64,000 nucleotides of DNA from Bacteriovoracaceae bacterium. Lineage in GTDB: Bacteria > Bdellovibrionota > Bacteriovoracia > Bacteriovoracales > Bacteriovoracaceae. The notes under the pieces were generated by a model, which did no database searches, had not been told where the DNA came from, and saw only the letters and a list, made by a program, of their open reading frames with translations. This document shows, piece by piece, positions 41,925 through 50,502 of the stretch. The stretch spans positions 1-64,000 of the forward strand of contig CANFHC010000002.1 of the NCBI GenBank assembly GCA_947446575.1. Reading direction: 5' to 3'. How positions within the stretch are numbered: position 1 is the first letter of the stretch; each line of letters begins with the position of its first letter. A program made the translations under genes and the position numbers.

Positions 41925-42407
41925 TTATTGGATTATGTAACGAGAAAAGAAAATACTTTTGACGACAGGCTTACCTAGAGATTTATTGATTTCTTTTTTT
42001 AGTCGGTCTTCCAATAAAATTTTACCAGTCAGAGAATTAAGTTCATCTGCTCCCATCTTAGAAGCAATCAAAATAATTTTGTCATAAACCACAGGCTGAT
42101 AAGTTTTGATAATTCCCGCATCTTCACTTTTAAAGAGCACGAGGTGGATTTCTAATTCCACATATCTCATTCTTTGATTTCCATTGGCGTCTTTGGGAAC
42201 CAAACTCACAGTCATTTTATCTAATTTATAAAAAGCAGGTAGAGCTTTTGGGTCATTGTCTTTGAGTAAAGCTTCTTTTTCTTTTTTCTCATCAATAGGA
42301 GGGCGCTTGTAGACTTTTTCTGTGTAATAAAACAAACCGATCACTGCAAGAGTGGTCAAGATCATTACACCTAAAAGAATCATATCGAGCATTTTTTTGC
42401 CGGTCAT
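41925..42407 (-). CDS. FliL-family flagellar basal-body-associated protein
   Basis: A 160-residue single-pass membrane protein with the FliL layout. A TM helix at about 9-28 is followed by a linker, then the periplasmic domain with LDKMTVSLV, RMRYVELEIHLV, YDKIILIASKM, LLEDRLKKEIN and the C-terminal IFFSRYIIQ. FliL assists the flagellar stators. It stands apart from flagellar genes here, next to ald, so the symbol is left blank because genomes of this group can carry several FliL-like copies. Confidence 0.85.
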   Translation of the reverse strand: MTGKKMLDMILLGVMILTTLAVIGLFYYTEKVYKRPPIDEKKEKEALLKDNDPKALPAFYKLDKMTVSLVPKDANGNQRMRYVELEIHLVLFKSEDAGIIKTYQPVVYDKIILIASKMGADELNSLTGKILLEDRLKKEINKSLGKPVVKSIFFSRYIIQ

Positions 42408-42445
42408 GCTTTAAATTTTAGCATGACCGGTGAGAAAATAAAGAA

Positions 42446-43552
42446 CTAAAAAGGTAGTTTTGTATACGGAAGACCTAGATCTTGAGCAACTTGCTCGTAT
42501 GCTAGAGTCCCTTTATAGATATTGATCCCTGGACGGAAAGTTTTATCTTTCTGAGCAGCTTCTTCAACACCCATATTAGCGATCATTCGAGCATATCTAA
42601 GAGTAACGTTTGTTAGAGCAAATGTTGATGTACGAGCAACCGCTCCTGGCATGTTCGCTACACAGTAATGGACTACACCATCAACTATGAAAGTTGGATT
42701 TTCGTGAGTTGTTGGCTTACAAGTTTCAATACATCCACCCTGATCTACAGCGATATCGACAACTACTGATCCTTTTTGCATTTTAGAGATCATGTCACGA
42801 GTAACGAGCTTCGGAGCTTTTGCACCTGGAACTAGAACAGCACCGATAACTAGGTCAGACTCAAGAACAGCTTTTTCAATATTGTCTTGGTTAGAGTAAA
42901 TTGTAGTAATGTGTGATCCATAAAGAGCGTCGAGCTCAGCAAGACGTTTAGTAGAGAGGTCGATTGCTGTTACTGAAGCTCCCATTCCCATTGCCATTTG
43001 AATGGCGTTTGTTCCTGCGATACCAGCTCCGATAACTGTAACTTTTGCGCGCTTAACACCTGGAACACCACCTAAAAGAATACCTTTTCCACCTTTATCA
43101 AGTTGAAGGTAAGTCGCTCCGATTTGAACTGACATACGTCCAGCAACTTCAGACATAGGAACTAGCAGAGGAAGGGAGCCATCTAAGTTTTGAATTGTTT
43201 CATAAGCAATTGCCGTACATCCTGATTTCATCAAACCTTTCGTTTGTTCTGGATCTGGAGCAAGGTGAAGATATGTATAAAGTATATGATTTGGTTTAAG
43301 CATCGCGATCTCAACCGCTTGAGGCTCTTTTACTTTTATGATCATTGTCGATTTTTCAAAAACTTCGCTAGCAGTATCAAGGATTTTTGCCCCTGCTTTA
43401 ACAAATTCTTCATCAGTAATACCGATACCAAGACCAGCATTTTTTTGAACATAAACTGTATGGCCATCACTAACGAGAGTACGAACTCCACCAGGAACCA
43501 TACCGACGCGGTTTTCATTATTTTTAATTTCTTTAGGTATTCCAATAATCAT
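42446..43552 (-). CDS. ald: Alanine dehydrogenase
   Basis: Converts L-alanine to pyruvate and ammonia with NAD+. A complete 368-aa enzyme: the start [16 protein letters not shown], the KVKEP substrate segment, LHLAPD with the catalytic His, [11 protein letters not shown] as the NAD loop, and [18 protein letters not shown] near the end. The ribosome site AAGGAG is good. It has a long (286-bp) upstream gap with hairpins. In a predator it fits catabolism of amino acids from prey. Confidence 0.97.
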   Translation of the reverse strand: MIIGIPKEIKNNENRVGMVPGGVRTLVSDGHTVYVQKNAGLGIGITDEEFVKAGAKILDTASEVFEKSTMIIKVKEPQAVEIAMLKPNHILYTYLHLAPDPEQTKGLMKSGCTAIAYETIQNLDGSLPLLVPMSEVAGRMSVQIGATYLQLDKGGKGILLGGVPGVKRAKVTVIGAGIAGTNAIQMAMGMGASVTAIDLSTKRLAELDALYGSHITTIYSNQDNIEKAVLESDLVIGAVLVPGAKAPKLVTRDMISKMQKGSVVVDIAVDQGGCIETCKPTTHENPTFIVDGVVHYCVANMPGAVARTSTFALTNVTLRYARMIANMGVEEAAQKDKTFRPGINIYKGTLAYEQVAQDLGLPYTKLPF

Positions 43553-43838
43553 TTAAGTACTCCTTAAAGTTGCGGTAATTGTAGTTAAAAAATATCTGTT
43601 GAGAATTTCATAAAAAGTGAAAAAGCGAAAGGGGGGCCGTATAATTTTCAGCCACTACTTGAGCCTTTAGAGGGAGATTTTGCGTTTAACTAGCACAATT
43701 TTGATCCACCCTAGACCCACGGGGATTACTTGGGTGTTCTCTGCACCTTGAATTTGTTTAATATGAAATTCGACATTCCACATTAATTATTGCAGCAACG
43801 ACTTTTGGTGAGAGTCTAATAGTGAGATGGGCATTAAT
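43553..43838. other. 286-bp intergenic region upstream of ald
   Basis: This gap separates the YtkA-like gene from ald on the minus strand. Its centre (43630-43750) is GC-richer than its flanks and has nested short inverted repeats, e.g. ACCCA (43710s) with TGGGT and CACC with GGTG, and a run of six G at 43631 onward. It could be the leader of ald or a separate small RNA. No known riboswitch class fits by eye. Confidence 0.45.
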
Positions 43839-44249
43839 TTATTTTGCAGTGGTGCTAAAGGGAAGTTCTTTTTTTATAACTTCACCGTTACTTTTTTTGA
43901 TGGTTAAAAAAAGCATCCAGTCTCCCAACATTGTGAGTTTTAAATTGGTTTTATAAAAACCATTTTGATCATGGAATGCTTCAGCCTTTAAGGGAATCAT
44001 GCCAGCGTGATTCATATTAGCTTCGATGAAAACTTTAGCATCTGAAATGGGCATATTCTTTTTGTCTTTTAAATGAAAAGTAAAAAGAATTGGATGATTT
44101 AAATCAGTGACATAAGAAGGAGTCATTCGCCAATTGATGATGATGAATTGTGAATCGTTTCTGGTCTTGAGCGCGTATCTATTTTTGATTTCAAAAAATG
44201 CCAGTGTAATTAAAATAGAAATAGCGATTATGAGTAATTTTTTCTTCAT
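43839..44249 (-). CDS. YtkA/FixH-like domain membrane-anchored protein
   Basis: A 136-residue protein with an N-terminal hydrophobic anchor (about 4-20) and a small beta-sandwich domain like the YtkA/FixH group. Typical segments are ISDAKVFIEANMNHAGM, a Gly-Phe-Tyr turn (NGFYKTNLKLTMLGDW) and MLFLTI. Members are often linked to copper or cytochrome oxidase assembly; no such neighbours are seen here, so the role is uncertain. Confidence 0.7.
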   Translation of the reverse strand: MKKKLLIIAISILITLAFFEIKNRYALKTRNDSQFIIINWRMTPSYVTDLNHPILFTFHLKDKKNMPISDAKVFIEANMNHAGMIPLKAEAFHDQNGFYKTNLKLTMLGDWMLFLTIKKSNGEVIKKELPFSTTAK

Positions 44250-44370
44250 TCTTTTTTTGCTTAAGCTATTTCTAATAGTTCCGGGTACTGGTGTTGAGCT
44301 TATTTTTCTTTTGAAGGAAAAAGATAAAAATGCATATCAATCACCATTGGATTAGCTATGCCATTTCCTT

Positions 44371-45195
44371 TTAATAATTGATTTGTAATTCATCATATAA
44401 AGGAAAAACTGTTTTGCCAAATTCATGATTGGTCATCTGTTCAAGTTGAGAATGAAAGAGATCATGTCCCATATGTATCAGACCGCAACGATCAGGTTTT
44501 ATCTTTTTAATATACTCAAAAGATTTATCTACTGTTAGGTGCGTGCTATGTGCTCCTATTTGTAAGCAATCCAAGATAAGTAGTTTTAATTTTTTATCTG
44601 CCAATATTTTTATAATGTGGTCAGGAATTTCCATACAGTCGACTATATACGCCATTGTTTCATGGATAAATCCCATTGTTGTTCCATGGCCGTGCGGGTA
44701 ATTGAAAAAGATAAATTCTTCTCCTTCAATGATTATTGTTTTTTCTAATTCCACTGCGTGTATTGCAAGCTTCGGTATTCCACCACCAATGACGGGATTT
44801 AATTTGGGATCGCGTTTCATAAAAATATATTGGAAACGATCTACGATAATTTTTTTTGTTATTTCATTTGTATAAATTGGAATTTCTTTTTTGGGAGGAC
44901 CAAAAGTAAGAGGGCGAAGATCGTCAATACCGTGCAAGTGATCGGCGTGATCATGAGTGATAATCGCAAAATCAATGTCGGAGATTTTAGAACGTATAAA
45001 CTGAGTGCGAAGATCAGGAGTAGTATCAACTAGTATTTTTTTTCCCTTTCGTGTCTCAATATAAATACTTGTGCGAAGTCTTTTGTCTCTATGATCAAGA
45101 GAAGTACACACTGGGCAATGGCAGCCTAGCATCGGAATTCCAGTTGAAGTTCCGGTTCCGAGCGCTATCATAGTGTTTAGCTTATTTGTTTTCAT
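44371..45195 (-). CDS. Metallo-beta-lactamase-fold hydrolase, PhnP-like
   Basis: A 274-residue MBL-fold phosphodiesterase of the PhnP/RNase Z-like group. It has the family N-terminus ALGTGTSTGIPMLGC with the CHCPVC zinc site, LRTS, the THDHADHLHGID metal box (H-x-H-x-DH), and His in PHGHGTT and in LIHMGHDL. PhnP cleaves cyclic ribose phosphates; the substrate here may differ. It is divergent from the M16 protease pair across 48 bp. Confidence 0.85.
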   Translation of the reverse strand: MKTNKLNTMIALGTGTSTGIPMLGCHCPVCTSLDHRDKRLRTSIYIETRKGKKILVDTTPDLRTQFIRSKISDIDFAIITHDHADHLHGIDDLRPLTFGPPKKEIPIYTNEITKKIIVDRFQYIFMKRDPKLNPVIGGGIPKLAIHAVELEKTIIIEGEEFIFFNYPHGHGTTMGFIHETMAYIVDCMEIPDHIIKILADKKLKLLILDCLQIGAHSTHLTVDKSFEYIKKIKPDRCGLIHMGHDLFHSQLEQMTNHEFGKTVFPLYDELQINY

Positions 45196-45243
45196 GTTAT
45201 AATTCTAACCTGACAAAGACTTATATTTAAGAGGAAAGAGAAA

Positions 45244-46647
45244 ATGGTTCAAAAAAAAATTGGCAAGAATTTTAGATTCACGGCCTTACTTGCATTAATA
45301 CTTTCAGGTTGCGCAACAATTGCCCCCAAAAAACCTGCTCCCATTCTTTTAAATGTAAAAAAAGTTGTGTTGGATAATGGTTTAACAATTCTCATTGCAC
45401 CTAATCCAAAATTACCGATAGCTGCTTATTATACTTTATTTGATGTCGGTGGACGTTATGAAGTTAAAGGTACAACGGGAGCTACGCATTTTCTTGAACA
45501 CATGATGTTTAAGGGAGCTAAAAAATATGGCCCGGGTGAATTTGATACTTTAATTGAAAGAAATGGTGGAGCAACAAATGCTTATACCACTAATGATGCC
45601 ACAGTTTATTATCAAACAATTCCAGCTTCTTTTGTTCCACAAATGGCCGATCTAGAAGCTGATCGCATTCAACATTTACTCTTAGAGCCAATAGGTTTTG
45701 AAAGTGAACGCCAAGTTATTTTTGAAGAGCGAAAAATGCGCTATGAAAATAGCCCAGATGGATTTCTTTACTTAATGATGATGAAAAAAGTTTTTGAAGG
45801 AACCCCTTACGGACAATCTGTTATTGGTGATGTTGACGATTTAACGGCCCTTAGTCGCGATCAAGTGATGGACTTTTTTAAAACTTACTACACACCTGAT
45901 AATGCCATTGTTGCCATTGCTGGTGACGTCGATCCAGAGACACTTATGCCTATTTTAAAAGAAAAATATGGGGCCATTCCAAAATCAGTGGGACTAACTG
46001 AATTGAAAGCAAAAAGGGATGATCCAGCAAATTATGAATGGAAAGCAAAGTTTGGAGCTGAATATAGCTATTATGCCACAAACCCAATTCCCAAATTTGC
46101 CGTCGCCTTTAAAGGTGAAAAAGCGGGAACAAGACGCGCTTTCATTTTAGATGTACTTGCTTATATGTTAGGAAATGGAGGTAGCTCGTACCTTGCTCAA
46201 AAATATGTGAGAAATGCAGCTCCACTACTAAGTGATGTTTCACTTTCGAGTTATAATCTTCGCCACTCAGGAGTTTTCTATTTCAATGGAGAACTTATGG
46301 AAGGAGGAAGTATTGATAAAGTTAAAACTCAGTTTATGGGAGACGTGAAAAACTTCTGCAAAGAAGGACTCAATGCCAGAACACTTCAAAAAACTAAAAA
46401 CCAAATAATGTCACAAGCCTATACGCAAATGAAATCGAATGCAGGTATGGCCTCGACGATTATGATGAACGAAAAAATTTATCATGATTACAGTTATGGG
46501 ACTAAAGAAATGGAGATTTATAATTCAGTAACTGAAACTGAAGTTAAAAATGAATGTAATAATATTCTCAATAAAACAGCACCCATCTTTATTTCAACTT
46601 GGGATAAATATCCAAAAAATCCATCTGCCCTTGTGGAGCTAAAATAA
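45244..46647 (+). CDS. M16-family zinc peptidase, catalytic lipoprotein
   Basis: A 467-residue pitrilysin-type protease with lipobox LSGC (Cys23), so it is periplasmic or outer-membrane bound. The inverted zinc motif HFLEH (82-86) and the downstream Glu segment (QVIFEERKMRYEN) are intact. It is the active half of a two-gene M16 pair: the downstream gene begins at this stop (TAATG) and codes for the non-catalytic half. Such pairs digest peptides in the periplasm. Confidence 0.92.
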   Translation: MVQKKIGKNFRFTALLALILSGCATIAPKKPAPILLNVKKVVLDNGLTILIAPNPKLPIAAYYTLFDVGGRYEVKGTTGATHFLEHMMFKGAKKYGPGEFDTLIERNGGATNAYTTNDATVYYQTIPASFVPQMADLEADRIQHLLLEPIGFESERQVIFEERKMRYENSPDGFLYLMMMKKVFEGTPYGQSVIGDVDDLTALSRDQVMDFFKTYYTPDNAIVAIAGDVDPETLMPILKEKYGAIPKSVGLTELKAKRDDPANYEWKAKFGAEYSYYATNPIPKFAVAFKGEKAGTRRAFILDVLAYMLGNGGSSYLAQKYVRNAAPLLSDVSLSSYNLRHSGVFYFNGELMEGGSIDKVKTQFMGDVKNFCKEGLNARTLQKTKNQIMSQAYTQMKSNAGMASTIMMNEKIYHDYSYGTKEMEIYNSVTETEVKNECNNILNKTAPIFISTWDKYPKNPSALVELK

Positions 46648-48029
46648 TGAAAACAAAATTAATCTTGGCCTTGTCTCTTTGTATATCATTTAAGACTTTT
46701 GCTGCAGCTAAAATTGAAGATTCGATTAAACACTTAAAATGGAATGGTGTGGACGTGGTCTTTATTGAAGACAATCGTTTTCCCACTTATGATATTGTTT
46801 TTTATTTTGGAGACGGAGCTCTCAGCGATGATAAAGGCAGAATGGGGTTAACTCAACATGCTTTTAATCTTCTAGATGCAGGGACGGCTAAACTTTCACA
46901 AAAAGATATTCTCGATCAATTTGAATTTTATGGTACAGAATTTAGCTCTGATATTACTCATGAATATACAACTCTTGCAATGTCAGGACTTTCAAAAGAT
47001 TTAAATACATCTATGACTCAGGCATGTAGTTTATTACGTGAAGCAAATTTTCCAGCTGAGATTGTAAAACAAGATTTAGATAAAGAGCGCTCAGAATTGC
47101 AAAGTTTAGTGGCCAATCCACAAGCATTATCAGACAGAGTTTTTAGAGAAGTTTCACTCGCTAATACTCCATACTCTTATCCAGTTTCTGGAAAACTTCG
47201 TGACTTAGACACTTATACCCCCGCAGCTCTAAGAGCAAAAATGGATTATTTTTTAAATACAGTGAAAAAAAGAATTTATATTACTGGGCCAAAAAGTATT
47301 TTAAGTGTTGAAAAAATTATTGCCAATAAATGTCAATTTAAAGGTAATTCTACTGATTTTGTCCGCTCAATTACTTATAAAAAACAAAAAAATAAAAATT
47401 CTCAAATCGTTTTTATTCCACTTCCTGACGCAAACCAAGTCCAAGTTAAAATTGGAAGATTTTTAAATTACGATGAAATTGGAGATAGAAAACTAGATAC
47501 ACTGGCAAGTGAGTTTTTAGGTGGCGGTTTTACCTCCCGCCTGATGCGAGAAGTAAGAGTCAAGCGTGGCTTAACTTATTCAATAGGTGCTTATGTTTCT
47601 TCTCAAAAACAATATGGACGATCGGGTATTGCAACTTTTACAAAAAACCAAACGGTTAATAAACTAGTTGAAGTTATTAACGATTCTGTTGAAAAAATAA
47701 AAAAGGATGGAATCACAAGCGAAGATCTTGAGCGTTCTCGAGGGGCTATTTTAGGTTCTCATCCTTTTAAATTTGAGAATAACCGTGCATTTTTAGCTCA
47801 ACTTTTATACTTGGATCATATTGAAAGACCGTATGCTGAGCTTTTTGATTTTAATTCAGCAGTGATGAAGTATACGGCAAGTGATGTGGCCCGCAAGATC
47901 GACGAAGTTTATGGAATGAGATTTCAGACAATTTTTATTCTTGGGGATAAGTCAATTGAAGGTGAGCTTAAAAAGCTTTCACCGAAATTAGGAAAAATAC
48001 GCATTTTAGATTTTAAGACTTTTATTTAA
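46647..48029 (+). CDS. M16-family peptidase, non-catalytic partner
   Basis: A 460-residue exported protein (signal peptide 1-19, cleavage after TFA). It has the M16 fold but no HxxEH (the place reads LTQHAFNLLDAG). The C-terminal domain keeps the Arg/Tyr pair (SRLMREVRVKRGLTYSIGA) that completes the active site of the partner. The overlap TAATG and the matching pattern show it works as a heterodimer with the upstream gene product. Confidence 0.92.
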   Translation: MKTKLILALSLCISFKTFAAAKIEDSIKHLKWNGVDVVFIEDNRFPTYDIVFYFGDGALSDDKGRMGLTQHAFNLLDAGTAKLSQKDILDQFEFYGTEFSSDITHEYTTLAMSGLSKDLNTSMTQACSLLREANFPAEIVKQDLDKERSELQSLVANPQALSDRVFREVSLANTPYSYPVSGKLRDLDTYTPAALRAKMDYFLNTVKKRIYITGPKSILSVEKIIANKCQFKGNSTDFVRSITYKKQKNKNSQIVFIPLPDANQVQVKIGRFLNYDEIGDRKLDTLASEFLGGGFTSRLMREVRVKRGLTYSIGAYVSSQKQYGRSGIATFTKNQTVNKLVEVINDSVEKIKKDGITSEDLERSRGAILGSHPFKFENNRAFLAQLLYLDHIERPYAELFDFNSAVMKYTASDVARKIDEVYGMRFQTIFILGDKSIEGELKKLSPKLGKIRILDFKTFI

Positions 48030-48036
48030 ATAATCA

Positions 48037-48069
48037 GAAGGTAGCTAATTATAAAAATTAGTTACCTTC
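48037..48069. terminator. Bidirectional hairpin between convergent genes
   Basis: GAAGGTAGCTAATT and AATTAGTTACCTTC form a 14-bp stem (one G-T pair) around ATAAA. It sits between the M16 pair and the bactofilin gene and overlaps the last codons of the latter. It lacks a strong T-run, but the stem is long. Confidence 0.65.
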
Positions 48070-48402
48070 ACTATTTTCAGTGTGTCCATTCATATTCACA
48101 ACAGCACCTGGCAAGATTTCTAGCGATTGAGAAAGTATTCTTCCTTCAAAATAGGCTGTCGGAAAAATAGTTATTCTTCCTGTTGATTTGATATCACCAT
48201 AATAATCACCATAAATGTCCAAATCAGCACATATAAGTGTTCCTTCAGTAATTGATCCAATTTCTAAAACCAATTTAGCCGCATTTAAAACCGTGATCTC
48301 ACCCTTTAAATGTCCTTGCAGATGGGTTGGACCACTAAATTGAAAGATGCCATTAAGGATTGTGGCCTTTCCAATATAAGTGAATTCTTGATTTTGTATC
48401 AT
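48058..48402 (-). CDS. Bactofilin (polymer-forming cytoskeletal protein)
   Basis: A 114-residue bactofilin: a beta-helix with repeating short strands (GHLKGEITVLNAAKLVLEIG, GTLICADLDIYG, GDIKSTGRITIFPTA). It forms non-polar filaments on the inner membrane and in other bacteria recruits peptidoglycan enzymes to set cell shape. It follows a membrane protein and an L,D-transpeptidase gene with 10- and -1-bp gaps, a likely shape operon. Confidence 0.93.
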   Translation of the reverse strand: MIQNQEFTYIGKATILNGIFQFSGPTHLQGHLKGEITVLNAAKLVLEIGSITEGTLICADLDIYGDYYGDIKSTGRITIFPTAYFEGRILSQSLEILPGAVVNMNGHTENSEGN

Positions 48403-48412
48403 AAAATGAGCC

Positions 48413-49282
48413 CTATAATTTAACTGGCATTAAGACACTTTGGAAATGCATTAGATCACCATTTTTTGCAAAAATATAAACAGTGAAAGTATAGATACCA
48501 GATTTTTTTGGTTTTAAGAAACTCGCATCAACTGGACGAAAACGTTGAGTGGCAAATGGTTCACCTGAAGCATAATTAATTTGTGTTCCAGGAACATTGA
48601 GAGCCGTGAGAGGATAGACTTGAATGGCCAACTCGTTTTTCATGATGACTATAATATGGCCAGATAGTTTTTCTTCACCAACAGCAGCTGGAATAATATT
48701 AAATTGCAGATTTGTTGTATCGCGATTTGAAATAATTTTAAACCCAGAGAGGCTAAGTGTAGCAGGTCTTGTTCTATCTTTTTGTCCTTGAATTGGACGA
48801 AAGAAAGAAAGTGTAGAAAGACCAATAGAGTTGACGTTTGAACTTGATAAGCCACTAACAGGTGCCGGACAAACTTGAGTAGAGGGACATTTTTCATTAG
48901 CTCCACTTGGTTCATGGTTGGCAGTTGCTGATGTGACTGTAGTTTTTGGTTGAACAACCTTTAATTGTTCTTCAGCTTCAGTTAATTTTTTTTGAAGGGC
49001 CAATTTTTCTTCTTCTGATTTAAGAACTTGAGCGTTGAGTGCATTTGATTTTGCCACTGCCTCACGGGCCATAGAGTTTTGGCGATAGTTATCAATTAAA
49101 TGAAAGGGGCTTGTGTGAACTAAACCGACAGCACCTAAAACGAGGGCAATCAAAGTAATGGTTGGAAGTCCCACTACAAAAAAAAGGATTTTTGATTTTG
49201 TTATTTCAAAGTACTTAGGTGAATCATTCTTTTTGTTATAAATTATCGAGATGGTCTCGTCTGATTTATTTGAATGAGGCAC
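48413..49282 (-). CDS. Single-pass membrane protein with coiled coil, in shape operon
   Basis: A 289-residue protein: cytoplasmic N-tail (1-30), one transmembrane helix (about 31-56), a coiled coil (about 65-110), a Pro/Ser/Thr linker with a C-x6-C-x4-C cluster (KCPSTQVCPAP) and a periplasmic beta domain (about 150-289). The architecture fits a bridge between the cytoplasmic bactofilin and the periplasmic L,D-transpeptidase encoded on either side. No family name is recognised. Its ATG overlaps the stop of the upstream gene by 1 nt. Confidence 0.78.
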   Translation of the reverse strand: MPHSNKSDETISIIYNKKNDSPKYFEITKSKILFFVVGLPTITLIALVLGAVGLVHTSPFHLIDNYRQNSMAREAVAKSNALNAQVLKSEEEKLALQKKLTEAEEQLKVVQPKTTVTSATANHEPSGANEKCPSTQVCPAPVSGLSSSNVNSIGLSTLSFFRPIQGQKDRTRPATLSLSGFKIISNRDTTNLQFNIIPAAVGEEKLSGHIIVIMKNELAIQVYPLTALNVPGTQINYASGEPFATQRFRPVDASFLKPKKSGIYTFTVYIFAKNGDLMHFQSVLMPVKL

Positions 49283-50343
49283 TAGTTACTGCCTTTTTTT
49301 GCATCCGCCGTTTCTTTAAAAGCAGCTTCTTTAAAAAATCTCATTGAAGGCTCAAATGCAATTTTATCATTTCCTTCAGCACCATTTTTAGAAAAAACTT
49401 CGCTGACTATTTTCCAATTATAAGCATCATCTTGTTTTAGATAAAGTAACTTTTTACCAGCATCATTAATGGTTTTGGATTGGTATTTTTGTGTAAAAGT
49501 AACAACCGCATAACCTTTTGACTGAAGAATAGAAATATTTTCTAATTCAATTTTTGGTTTTCCTGGGTTGCTAAAAACTGCTTTTTTGTAAGCTTTATAT
49601 TTAGAAAAATTTCCTTTTGCATCTCTAAATTCACTTACGTGATAGTGAGACATATAACCTTCAATTTCTTTATTTCTCCAAGATTCTAACCAAGCATCAA
49701 TACCTTTTTTCAATTCATTTTTCTGAGCATCATGAGTTTTTTCATTTAAAAACACTAAGTCTTGCACAATGATGATTGGAGTTTTATAGAGCTCTAAATA
49801 TTTTGAAACATCTAGAAGATCATTGTTGGCCGTGACGACACAGCCTTTCGAATCTAAGCCTTTGTCGAGTCTTGCTTCATCGTTTGTTGAATGTAACCAA
49901 ATTCCTGAGCCTGTTTTTCCCATGTGCTGATCAATTGGATTTGGGTAATCTGTAACAAATGCACCCGCTCCGTAGATAATTCCTTGAGCTCCACTTTTTT
50001 CGATCAATTGCTTGTTGGTTAAAAAATCAGTGAAGTTATAAATTCCTTCTGGGGTTCTTAGGTCACCTTCAATTCCTTTATCGCCTGTTTTTTTACCTGT
50101 AACAACTTGATAAGATTTTACAAGTTCGGGTTTTCCATCCACATTTTTATACAGATGGAGCATGTGAGTTGCTTTTTCTGCAATAAGAATATGGTGAGAA
50201 TAAAAATGATCGAGTGATAAAAGTGGGGCGGGATATAATTTCGCTGTTTCTTGTGCAGAAAGTATTTGCGAAGAGAAACAAGTTGATAGGACTAATAGTT
50301 TTGAAAGTTTTTTTAAGAATTTAAAACCAAAAAATTTATTCAT
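49282..50343 (-). CDS. L,D-transpeptidase/carboxypeptidase with NTF2-like domain
   Basis: A 353-residue exported enzyme (signal peptide about 1-30). The YkuD domain (about 50-200) has His151 in GIWLHSTND and the catalytic Cys168 in SKGCVVT. The C-terminal part (about 215-340; WLESWRNKEIEGYM, FYS-like stretches and a KIVSE end) looks like an NTF2/SnoaL-type domain. The same two-domain plan occurs in the L,D-carboxypeptidase Csd6 that shapes Helicobacter pylori. It heads the operon with the membrane coiled-coil protein and bactofilin. Confidence 0.88.
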   Translation of the reverse strand: MNKFFGFKFLKKLSKLLVLSTCFSSQILSAQETAKLYPAPLLSLDHFYSHHILIAEKATHMLHLYKNVDGKPELVKSYQVVTGKKTGDKGIEGDLRTPEGIYNFTDFLTNKQLIEKSGAQGIIYGAGAFVTDYPNPIDQHMGKTGSGIWLHSTNDEARLDKGLDSKGCVVTANNDLLDVSKYLELYKTPIIIVQDLVFLNEKTHDAQKNELKKGIDAWLESWRNKEIEGYMSHYHVSEFRDAKGNFSKYKAYKKAVFSNPGKPKIELENISILQSKGYAVVTFTQKYQSKTINDAGKKLLYLKQDDAYNWKIVSEVFSKNGAEGNDKIAFEPSMRFFKEAAFKETADAKKGSN

Positions 50344-50502
50344 TGCGGATAACCTTTTAAATTAATCAAGTATTGTAAGTATAGTACAACCTATTTTAAT
50401 CTAATTATGAGGAGTAGATCAACCTAAAAGAAATTCCAAAATGATTAGATGAAAGGCTTACCAGGTAGTTTGATATTTTCTTAAAACTGCTAAAATCTAA
50501 TA

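Noticed and set aside
43620-43760. 6S RNA, SRP RNA or a known riboswitch upstream of ald
   Set aside because: I compared the sequence by eye with the conserved cores of these RNAs and found no convincing match, so I only report a structured gap.
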